Assembly: GCF_035967765.1 (NCBI RefSeq)
Contig: NZ_JAYWIT010000002.1
Direction: 5' to 3' (one strand)
DNA: 64,000 bases
DNA from: Conexibacter stalactiti
GTDB taxonomy: Bacteria; Actinomycetota; Thermoleophilia; Solirubrobacterales; Solirubrobacteraceae
Under the pieces are notes generated by a model. It saw nothing but the letters and a program-made list of their open reading frames with translations. It was not told the origin of the DNA and searched no databases. Below, in pieces: positions 42,933 through 50,404 of the stretch. Within the stretch, counting starts at the first letter, position 1; each line of letters opens with the position of its first letter. The position numbers and the translations under genes are program-made.

Positions 42933-44743
42933 CCTCCTCCATCGTCACGAGCTTCGCGTTTCTCGGCGAGACCGATATCAGCTACATCAACCTCGCGTTG
43001 ATCTATGCGATCTACGCGGTGTCACTCAACCTGCTCCTGGGCTACGCAGGCCAGGTGACACTTGCTCCCGCGGCCTTCGGGGCGATCGGCGGGTACTCGG
43101 TCGCCCGGCTCTTCCTCGACGGGAATGGGCTGGAGGTCGGGCTGCTCGTCGGCTTCTCGGTCGCCCTCGTGTTCGGCGTCCTGATCGGCATCATCGCCCT
43201 CCGGCTGACGCTGATCTGGTTGGTCGTGCTCACGCTCGCCTTCTCGACCATCGTGCCGCAGGTCATCATCGTCCTGCGCAAGCCCGATCTCGGTCAAGTC
43301 GGAGGCCTGACGAACATCGTGGACGTTCCGTTCTTCGGACACGTCTTGCGTGATCCCTCCGATCTGCTGCCGGTCACGCTCGCGTTCGCCGCAATCGTGT
43401 TCCTCGTCTGCCTGCGGATGGGGGAGTCACCATATGGGCGGGTTCTGCGGGCGGTCCGCGACGATACGACGGCGATCCAGACGCTTGGCAAGAACACATT
43501 CCGCTACAAGCTGCAGGTGTTCGGTCTGACGTCGGGGATGGCTGGAATCGCCGGTGGTCTGATCGTCGTGCAGTCGACGGTGGCAGCGCCCGGAACGTTC
43601 AGCTTCGATGCCTCGCTTGCGATCTTCGCGATCGTCGTCATCGGGGGGATGGGGAACCTCTACGGCTCCCTCCTCGGCGCCGCGCTCATCACGGCGGCCA
43701 CGCCGTTCTTTCAGAACGTCCTCGGTATCGATCCCCTGAAGGCCACGCTCTGGCAGCTGATCGCGTACGGGGCGGCGCTCATCATCGTCATCCGGTTGCG
43801 CCCGCAAGGTCTGCTGCCGGCGGGGAGCCGGTACACACGGGATCTGATCGCCCGCGTGCGCGGAACGCGACCGGCGCCGGAACCGCCCGATCGCGGGCCG
43901 GCGATGCAGGCGCCGTCCGTGCGACCACCGGCGATGCCCGCTTCACGCAACGGAGGACAATCGGCGCGGCCAGTTCTCGACGGGGAGATCGCCGTCCGTG
44001 CCCGCGGGCTGGAGAAGTCATTCGGCGGTGTCCGGGCAGTGCAAGGAGTCGACATCGACCTCAAGCGCGGGGCCGTCACAGCGCTCGTCGGTCCGAACGG
44101 GGCAGGAAAGACGACGGTGTTCAACCTCATCGCGGGCGCGTTGCGACCGGACGCAGGAAGCGTCGTGCTGGACGACGTCGAGATTGCCGGCAAGCGGCCG
44201 GACGAGATCGCGGCGCTCGGGATGGTGCGTTCGTTCCAAGACGTCCGTCTGTTTCCCCAGATGACCGCGCGAGACAACGTCGCCGTCGCGGTACCAGGCC
44301 AACCAGGGGAGTCGCTTGCCCGGCTCTTCGCTGCTCCGGCGGCGGTCGGCCGAGGTGAGCGGGCTGCTCTGGAGATGGCCGACGAGTGGCTGGAGTTCGT
44401 CGGCATGAGCGGCGCTGCGACGACACCCGCAGCCGCGCTCAGCTACGGCGAGCAGAAGCTCGTGTCACTCGCGCGTGTTCTGGCCACAGACGCGCAGGTC
44501 ATCTTGCTGGACGAGCCGGCGTCGGGCATCGAGGGCAGCTGGGTTCAGGCGATGCTGGATCTGATCGACCGTGTCCGCGACCAGGGCCGAACGGTCTGCA
44601 TCGTGGAGCACAACATGCACGTGATCGAGCAGATCGCGGATGTCACGTACTTCATGGAATCGGGCCGCGTCGTCGCGTCCGGAGACGTCGGCGAGCTGCT
44701 CAAGGACAATCATCTGGCGGAGGTCTATTTTGGGACCGTCTGA
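42929..44743 (+). CDS. Fused ABC permease-ATPase (LivM-LivG)
   Basis: 604 residues from the GTG at 42929. Residues 1-305 are a LivM permease with about nine helices (LLLGYAGQVTLAPAAFGAIGGYS, MAGIAGGLIVVQSTVAAPG). A Pro-rich linker (about 315-345) leads to a LivG ATPase with Walker A GPNGAGKTT (about 387), the LivG-type signature LSYGEQKLVSLARVL and Walker B VILLDEPASG. These are usually two separate genes, but fusions are known in Actinobacteria. It provides one channel half and one motor. Confidence 0.88.
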   Translation: MTSSIVTSFAFLGETDISYINLALIYAIYAVSLNLLLGYAGQVTLAPAAFGAIGGYSVARLFLDGNGLEVGLLVGFSVALVFGVLIGIIALRLTLIWLVVLTLAFSTIVPQVIIVLRKPDLGQVGGLTNIVDVPFFGHVLRDPSDLLPVTLAFAAIVFLVCLRMGESPYGRVLRAVRDDTTAIQTLGKNTFRYKLQVFGLTSGMAGIAGGLIVVQSTVAAPGTFSFDASLAIFAIVVIGGMGNLYGSLLGAALITAATPFFQNVLGIDPLKATLWQLIAYGAALIIVIRLRPQGLLPAGSRYTRDLIARVRGTRPAPEPPDRGPAMQAPSVRPPAMPASRNGGQSARPVLDGEIAVRARGLEKSFGGVRAVQGVDIDLKRGAVTALVGPNGAGKTTVFNLIAGALRPDAGSVVLDDVEIAGKRPDEIAALGMVRSFQDVRLFPQMTARDNVAVAVPGQPGESLARLFAAPAAVGRGERAALEMADEWLEFVGMSGAATTPAAALSYGEQKLVSLARVLATDAQVILLDEPASGIEGSWVQAMLDLIDRVRDQGRTVCIVEHNMHVIEQIADVTYFMESGRVVASGDVGELLKDNHLAEVYFGTV

Positions 44744-44753
44744 CGCGACCACG

Positions 44754-45497
44754 ATGGACGAGGCGCCGACGGCGATCACGCCGCGTCCGCTGCTCGAGGT
44801 GGACGGTCTGCGCGGGGGCTATGGCCGCAAACAGGTCCTCTACGGCTGCGACCTGGCAATCGGTGATGGCGAGGTCGTCTCCCTCCTCGGGCACAACGGC
44901 GCCGGCAAGACGACGCTGCTCAACACGATCATCGGACTGCTGCCGATGCGGGACGGGAGCGTCCGGTTCGAGGGCGTGGACATCACGCGCTCGTGCTCCC
45001 CCGTCCGCAACAAGCAGCGGGGCATCTCACTGATCCCGTCCGAGCGCATGGTGTTCGGCACGCTCTCTGTCCTCGACAACCTTCGACTCGGAGCGACGCT
45101 CGAGCGCTCGGCCACACGACGCGCGGAGCGTTTGGAGGAGATGTTCGAGCTGTTTCCGATTCTGCGGGAGCGTGCGAGCCAGATGGCAGGCACGCTGAGT
45201 GGCGGGCAGCAGCGAATGCTGGTGATCGGTGTGACGCTGATGTCGTCGCCGCGCGTGTTGCTGCTCGACGAACCCTCTCTCGGCCTCGCGCCGGCCGCCG
45301 TGGACTCGGTCTTCGAGACGCTCGGTCGGCTCGCGCGCGAGCAGCAGCTCACGATCCTGCTCGTGGAGCAGAACATCGGCCCGGCGCTGAAGATCTCGGA
45401 CCGCGTCTACACCATGCGGTCCGGCGAAATCCGGCGTGAGCTCTCCGCCACGGAGATGCTCGCGATGGATCGAACTCAATGGTGGGAGCTGCTGTGA
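44754..45497 (+). CDS. ABC transporter ATPase, LivF type
   Basis: 247 residues from the ATG at 44754; a TTG at 44730 is an alternative. Walker A GHNGAGKTT, signature LSGGQQRMLVIG and Walker B VLLLDEPSLGLAP are intact, with the LivF-specific ISLIPSERMVFGTLSVLDNL block. It completes the importer. The P450 start overlaps its stop by 4 bp, tying transport to oxidation in one transcript. Confidence 0.9.
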   Translation: MDEAPTAITPRPLLEVDGLRGGYGRKQVLYGCDLAIGDGEVVSLLGHNGAGKTTLLNTIIGLLPMRDGSVRFEGVDITRSCSPVRNKQRGISLIPSERMVFGTLSVLDNLRLGATLERSATRRAERLEEMFELFPILRERASQMAGTLSGGQQRMLVIGVTLMSSPRVLLLDEPSLGLAPAAVDSVFETLGRLAREQQLTILLVEQNIGPALKISDRVYTMRSGEIRRELSATEMLAMDRTQWWELL

Positions 45498-46744
45498 ACA
45501 AGACCCTCTTGAGCATCGACTCGCCCGTCGACTTCGAGTACGACCCGTACTCAGACGAGGCGTTGCGGAATCCGACGGAGCTCTACCGCGAGCTGCGCCG
45601 GCGGTATCCGGCCTATCCGCTGCCGCAGTACGACGCATGGGCGCTGTCGCGGTTCGATGACGTCTGGCTGGTCGGCGAGGACGCTGAGCGTTTCACGATG
45701 GACATCGGACCGGTCTTCGAGCCGGCAGCGCTCGAGCGCTCCAATGGTGGCGTTGCCCCGGAGCCGGCCGAGTTCACCTCGACCTCGTCGTTCTCCCAGC
45801 TCGATCCGCCGCTGCAGACGAAGCTGCGGCAGGGCCTGGGCGCGCCGTTGCGGCCGCGCGCGGTATCGCGGCTGGAGGAGTACATGCGGGAGCTCGCGCG
45901 CGAGCGGCTCGACGTGCTCGTCCCGCGTGGGGAGTTCGATCTGTACACCGAGTACGGAGGTGTGGTGTCGGCCGGGGTGATGTGCCGAGTGGTCGGCCTG
46001 CCTCGGGAACACGCGCCCCGCCTGCTGGAGCTCGTCAATGAGGGCCTGCGTCGGAAGCCCCCTGGCATCGCCGACGACACCGCGCAGTATCAGATCGAGA
46101 TGCATCAGTTGCTTGTGGCGCGGGTGAACGCCCGGCGCGCGGAGTATCCCGATGGCGAGCCATCGCCTGCGATCGATGGTCTTCTCCGCACCGAGGTCGG
46201 CGGCCGCCCCTTGACCGACGATGAGATCGCGGTACAGCTCTTCGCGATCGTGTCGGGCGGCACCGAGACGGTGCCGAAGGTGGTGGCGCGCTGCCTGCTG
46301 GAGCTCTCCCGGCGGCCGGAGCAGCTGGCGGCGGTGCGCGCCGATCCGCCGGTCAACTGCGCCGCGGCCTTCGAGGAGGCCATGCGGTTCGGCGCGCCGC
46401 TGCAGTACGTCGGCCGCACCGCCAAGCAGGATGTGGAGATCGCGGGTGCCCATATCCGCGCGGGCCAACGGGTGTTCCTGCTCATCCCGGCTGCCAACCG
46501 GGACGAGCGTGAGTTCGCCCATCCGGACGAGTTCATCTGGAACCGGCCGATCGAGCGCCACTTCGCGTTCGGCCACGGACTGCACTTCTGCATCGGGGTC
46601 CACGTGGCACGACTCGAGGGACGCGTTCTCCTCGAAGAACTGCTCGCCCGGATTCCTTCCTTCCACCTCGACGAGTCGCGAGCCCTGATGCCGCCGTCGG
46701 ACTTCCAGATCGGCTACGTCAGATTGCCGCTCGTCATCACCTGA
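45494..46744 (+). CDS. Cytochrome P450
   Basis: 416 residues from the GTG overlapping the LivF stop. The I-helix reads GGTETVPK (the usual acid-alcohol pair shifted to Glu-Thr), the K-helix ExxR is EEAMR, and the heme loop FGHGLHFCIG places the ligand at Cys 366. It is a class I bacterial P450 that needs a ferredoxin and a reductase; both are encoded in the island. It should hydroxylate the imported substrate. The P450 family cannot be fixed from sequence reading alone. Confidence 0.92.
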   Translation: MNKTLLSIDSPVDFEYDPYSDEALRNPTELYRELRRRYPAYPLPQYDAWALSRFDDVWLVGEDAERFTMDIGPVFEPAALERSNGGVAPEPAEFTSTSSFSQLDPPLQTKLRQGLGAPLRPRAVSRLEEYMRELARERLDVLVPRGEFDLYTEYGGVVSAGVMCRVVGLPREHAPRLLELVNEGLRRKPPGIADDTAQYQIEMHQLLVARVNARRAEYPDGEPSPAIDGLLRTEVGGRPLTDDEIAVQLFAIVSGGTETVPKVVARCLLELSRRPEQLAAVRADPPVNCAAAFEEAMRFGAPLQYVGRTAKQDVEIAGAHIRAGQRVFLLIPAANRDEREFAHPDEFIWNRPIERHFAFGHGLHFCIGVHVARLEGRVLLEELLARIPSFHLDESRALMPPSDFQIGYVRLPLVIT

Positions 46745-46762
46745 ACGAAAAGGGTCTTCCCA

Positions 46763-47551
46763 ATGCCAGACACCTTCACCGCCTCAACGAACGCGTTGCG
46801 CGAGAAGCTCACGAGCGGCTCGCCAGTGTTCGGCACGTTCTGCTCGATTCCCCACGTGACGTCGGCCGAGGCGCTCGGTGGCGCCGGTTTCGATTTTGTC
46901 CTCGTCGACGCTCAGCATGGGGCGCCGACGTTCGACACGCTCGTCCAGCTCATCCCGGCGATCCAGCTCGGCGGCGCACCGTCGCTGATCCGCCTGCCGT
47001 GGAACGACCCGGCGCTGGCGATGCGCGCCCTGGACCTTGGCGCGGCAGGCGTGGTGGTGCCGCTGATCAGCACGCGACAAGATGCCGAGCGGGCCGCCAC
47101 CGCATGTCGCTACCCGCCCTCGGGGATCCGCTCGTTCGGCCAGGTGCGCGGCCTGAGCTACGGCAGCACCGCAGCGACCAACGACGAGGTGCTGTGCATC
47201 GCGATGATCGAGACCGCAGAAGGTCTCGAGAACGCGGACGCCATCGCGTCGACGCCCGGCGTGGACGGCATCTTCATCGGGCCTGTCGACCTTGCGCTCT
47301 CGATGGGCCTCCCAGTGGATTTCACGCTCTCGGACCCGCGGCTGAAGGAGGCGATGACGGCGATCCTGGAAGCCGGTCAGCGCCACGACTGCCCCGTCGG
47401 GATGCCGCTGTTCGGGATCGGGATGGCGTCCGGCGCAATCGAGGCGGGCTACCGCTTCATGACCGCCGGCGGCGACGGAGGCTACATCCGCATGGGAGCG
47501 ATGGGCGACATCACCAAGCTGCGCGAGATCGCGGACGGAGAGAACCGATGA
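46763..47551 (+). CDS. HpcH/HpaI-type class II aldolase
   Basis: 262 residues. Catalytic landmarks of HpaI aldolases are present: the His in VDAQHGAPTF, Arg in LIRLPW, Glu in ETAEGLENADAI and Asp in GPVDLALSMG. They cleave 4-hydroxy-2-oxoacids reversibly into pyruvate (or another 2-oxoacid) and an aldehyde, with a divalent metal. The ATGA overlap with the dehydrogenase gene argues that product and next enzyme are linked. Citrate lyase-like relatives are an alternative. Confidence 0.88.
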   Translation: MPDTFTASTNALREKLTSGSPVFGTFCSIPHVTSAEALGGAGFDFVLVDAQHGAPTFDTLVQLIPAIQLGGAPSLIRLPWNDPALAMRALDLGAAGVVVPLISTRQDAERAATACRYPPSGIRSFGQVRGLSYGSTAATNDEVLCIAMIETAEGLENADAIASTPGVDGIFIGPVDLALSMGLPVDFTLSDPRLKEAMTAILEAGQRHDCPVGMPLFGIGMASGAIEAGYRFMTAGGDGGYIRMGAMGDITKLREIADGENR

Positions 47552-48609
47552 GTACGAAGGTCTTTGTGATTCAGCCGACCATCCAGCCGGAGGCCGCAAG
47601 AGTCTTCGCCGGCCACGTTGAGCTGGTGGAGCCGCTGCGTGGCACCGACAACGACGGGAAGTACACGCCCGACGCGTTGGGCATGATCACGGCTGCCCTC
47701 CACGAGACGCTGCCTGAGATCCATGGCATCTTCGGCTACGGCCAGGTCACCGCCGACATGTTCGAGCGCGCGCCCCAGCTTCGCTGCGTCATGACACCGT
47801 CATCGGGAGCCGAGACGATCGACCTGGAGGCGGCGACCGCCCATGCGGTGCCTGTGATCAATGCCGCCGGCGCCGCGTATGTGCCAGTCGCTGAGCACGT
47901 GATCGGTCTGGCACTCTCGCTGCTGAAGCTGATCGCGCTGCCCGACCGAGAAGTTCACGCCACCGGTCACCAGCGCTCCAACGCCGACCTCATGCGCGCC
48001 GGACTCGTCCCCTCGGTGATGTGGCGGAAGACCATCGGAATCGTCGGATACGGCTTCATCGGCCGCAGCCTTGCGCAGAAATGCCTTCGCGGCTTCGACA
48101 TGGACGTCATCGCGTACGACCCGTTCTTCGATCCGGTCGAAGCGGACATGCACGGCGTCCGCCTCGTCGACAACCTCGACGAGCTGTTGGCCACCAGTGA
48201 CATCGTCTCCGTCAACAGCCCGCACACGCCGGAGACCGAACGACTGATCGACGCGCGCGCGCTCGGGCTGATGAAGAAGTCCGCGCTGCTGATCAACTGT
48301 GCTCGCGGCCCGATCGTCGACACGCAGGCGCTCGCCGACGCGCTGCGCGACGGCGTCATCGCAGGAGCCGGGCTCGACGTCACCGAGCCCGAGCCGCTGC
48401 CCGACAGCCATCCGCTGCTGAGCATGGACAACGTCGTGCTCACACCCCACATCGGTGGCGTCGCCAAGGAGTTCCTGCCTCGCATGGCCGAGCAGACAGC
48501 TCGCGAGGGCCTCGCGGTCCTCAACGGCCGGTTCGCCCATCACATCGTCAACAAGGCCGTCTGGCCCGCGTACCTCGAGCGGATGCGTGAGCGTGGTCTC
48601 GCAGCCTGA
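47548..48609 (+). CDS. D-2-hydroxyacid dehydrogenase
   Basis: 353 residues. The Rossmann motif GYGFIGRS and the family's catalytic trio are visible: Arg in NCARGPIVDT, Glu in GLDVTEPEP and His in TPHIGG. It interconverts a 2-oxoacid and a D-2-hydroxyacid with NAD(P)H. In the operon it could reduce or oxidise the product or precursor of the aldolase step. It resembles phosphoglycerate dehydrogenase-type members. Confidence 0.9.
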   Translation: MSTKVFVIQPTIQPEAARVFAGHVELVEPLRGTDNDGKYTPDALGMITAALHETLPEIHGIFGYGQVTADMFERAPQLRCVMTPSSGAETIDLEAATAHAVPVINAAGAAYVPVAEHVIGLALSLLKLIALPDREVHATGHQRSNADLMRAGLVPSVMWRKTIGIVGYGFIGRSLAQKCLRGFDMDVIAYDPFFDPVEADMHGVRLVDNLDELLATSDIVSVNSPHTPETERLIDARALGLMKKSALLINCARGPIVDTQALADALRDGVIAGAGLDVTEPEPLPDSHPLLSMDNVVLTPHIGGVAKEFLPRMAEQTAREGLAVLNGRFAHHIVNKAVWPAYLERMRERGLAA

Positions 48610-49801
48610 CTCACCCCGCAGGGTGGTCATCGTCGGGGCGTCGCTTGCGGGGCTGCATGCCGCGAGGACGCTCCGTCAGGAGGGCTTCGACGGTCTGCTG
48701 ACGATCGTCGGGGGCGAGCACCACCTTCCCTACGATCGACCGCCCCTGACCAAGCAGGTGCTGAGTGCCGGCTGGGAACTCGACCGCATCGATCTCAGCC
48801 GGGAAGAGGATGCGTCGCTCGCCATAGACTGGCGTCTCGGAACTCGCGCGACGAGCCTCGACACGCGCGCGCGGAGGATCGGGCTCAGCGACGGCAGCTC
48901 TGTCGCGTACGACGGTCTCGTCATCGCGACGGGCGCGACACCTCGCAGACTGCCGGGCACGCCCGACCTCGACGGCATCCACGTCCTGCGAACGCTCGAG
49001 GACGCCCTTGCGCTTCGTGCCGAGCTGGACGACATGCCCGGTCGTGTCGTGATCGTGGGAAGCGGGTTCGTCGGCGCAGAGGTCGCCGCCGCGTGCCGAC
49101 TGCGCAACATCGACGTCACGATCGTCGAAGCCCTTCCAAGCCCGTTTGCGCGCGTACTCGGCACATCCGTGGGCGAGGCGTGCGTCGCGATGCACCGAGA
49201 TCGCGGGGTGGACGTCCGCGGCCACGCCGCCGTCATGCACTACGACGGCGGCCGGCGCGTCGGCCGTGTGGTCCTGGCCGATGGCGAGGTGATCGAGGCT
49301 GACGTGGTCGTGGTGGGGATCGGTGTGCAACCGGAGACCGGGTGGCTCGAGGGCTCCGGACTCGACCTCACGGATGGGGTGCTCTGTGACGAGACCTGCT
49401 TGGCCGCTCCTGACATCGTCGCTGCTGGCGACATCGCGCGCTGGCCGAACCCGCGGTTCGGGCGGACGATGCGCGTCGAGCATTGGGACAACGCGATCCG
49501 TCAGGGCGAGCACGCGGCGCGGCGACTTCTCGGCAGGAAGGAACCGTTCGACCCACTCCCCTGGTTCTGGTCTGACCAGTACGACCGCAAGCTCCAGCTG
49601 GCGGGCGACCCGATCTCGCATGACGAGGTCGTCTTGCTGGAGGAGTTCGGCGACGCCGAGCGGCTGGTCGCGCTCTACCGACGCGGAGACCGCCTCGCCG
49701 CCGTCGCCGGCATCAATCGGTCACGTCGGGTGCTCGAGTTTCGGCGCCTCATCCAAGAAGGTGCGAAATGGACCGACGCGATCTCGGTCGCGTCCCGCTG
49801 A
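48593..49801 (+). CDS. NAD(P)H:ferredoxin reductase of the P450 system
   Basis: About 402 residues if started at the GTG at 48593, inside the previous gene's end; other GTGs nearby are possible. FAD-binding GASLAGLHAA, the DRPPLTKQVL block, ATGATPRRLPG, a second dinucleotide motif VGSGFVGAEVA and GDIARWPN identify the pyridine nucleotide-disulfide family of ferredoxin reductases (putidaredoxin-reductase-like). It feeds electrons to the [3Fe-4S] ferredoxin and so to the P450. The C-terminal reductase domain is complete. Confidence 0.88.
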   Translation: MVSQPDSPRRVVIVGASLAGLHAARTLRQEGFDGLLTIVGGEHHLPYDRPPLTKQVLSAGWELDRIDLSREEDASLAIDWRLGTRATSLDTRARRIGLSDGSSVAYDGLVIATGATPRRLPGTPDLDGIHVLRTLEDALALRAELDDMPGRVVIVGSGFVGAEVAAACRLRNIDVTIVEALPSPFARVLGTSVGEACVAMHRDRGVDVRGHAAVMHYDGGRRVGRVVLADGEVIEADVVVVGIGVQPETGWLEGSGLDLTDGVLCDETCLAAPDIVAAGDIARWPNPRFGRTMRVEHWDNAIRQGEHAARRLLGRKEPFDPLPWFWSDQYDRKLQLAGDPISHDEVVLLEEFGDAERLVALYRRGDRLAAVAGINRSRRVLEFRRLIQEGAKWTDAISVASR

Positions 49802-49830
49802 CCGGAGGCGGCAGCACTCACGCGGAGTCC

Positions 49831-50292
49831 TCAGCGTCGGCTCCCGTGCGTCGGGGTCCATGTGCCCAGAACCATCAACGTCTTGGTACCGGTGACGTGC
49901 CGATTATGACGCAGCAGATCGATCACCCGCTTGAGGTCCTCAACGTCGTGGGCACGGACGAGGGCCAGGGCGTCGGGGTCGCCGGCAGTCGTGTAGAGCG
50001 TCTCCACCTCACTCACGCCGGCGGCGGCCGCGGCAATGGCGTCGACCTTCGTGCGGCCGTCGAAGCGCAGCTCGACAAACGCCTGCAGCGGGAGACCGAT
50101 CCGCCCATGGTCCAGGACCGTCGTGTACCCGAGGACGAAACCGTCTCGTTCGAGCCGGTCGACGCGTCGCTTGACGGCCGGCGCAGAGATGCTGACCCGC
50201 TCCGCGATGTCGGCGAAAGTCCGCCGAGCGTCCTGCGTCAGCAGAGCGAGGATCTCGCGATCGGTCCCGTCGAAGTCTCCGATTGAGCTCAT
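49831..50292 (-). CDS. Lrp/AsnC-family regulator
   Basis: 153 residues: HTH (DREILALLTQDARRTFADIAERVSISAPAVKRRVDRLERDG) followed by the RAM domain (FVELRFDGRTKVDAIAAAAAGVSEVETLYTTAGDPDALALV). Divergent from the pyruvate dehydrogenase genes, it is likely to control them in response to an amino acid or 2-oxoacid. Its product may bind the AT-rich, palindrome-containing region between. Confidence 0.88.
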   Translation of the reverse strand: MSSIGDFDGTDREILALLTQDARRTFADIAERVSISAPAVKRRVDRLERDGFVLGYTTVLDHGRIGLPLQAFVELRFDGRTKVDAIAAAAAGVSEVETLYTTAGDPDALALVRAHDVEDLKRVIDLLRHNRHVTGTKTLMVLGTWTPTHGSRR

Positions 50293-50355
50293 AGACGCAA
50301 GATTCTAACGTGAGAAGTGGGAATGACATCGATCTATTGCAGATTTATTTGGGAT

Positions 50356-50369
50356 ACCGGAGATCCGGT
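50356..50369. promoter_or_regulatory. 14-bp perfect palindrome in the Lrp/E1 divergent region
   Basis: ACCGGAGATCCGGT lies about 35 bp before the ATG of the E1 gene, next to an AT-rich stretch that could carry a promoter (ATGACA, 17 bases, TATTTG). It is a candidate Lrp site, although Lrp sites are usually more AT-rich. Confidence 0.42.
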
Positions 50370-50404
50370 CGCGCGCGCGCACCGTCGCTCCTAACGTGGT
50401 CGGC

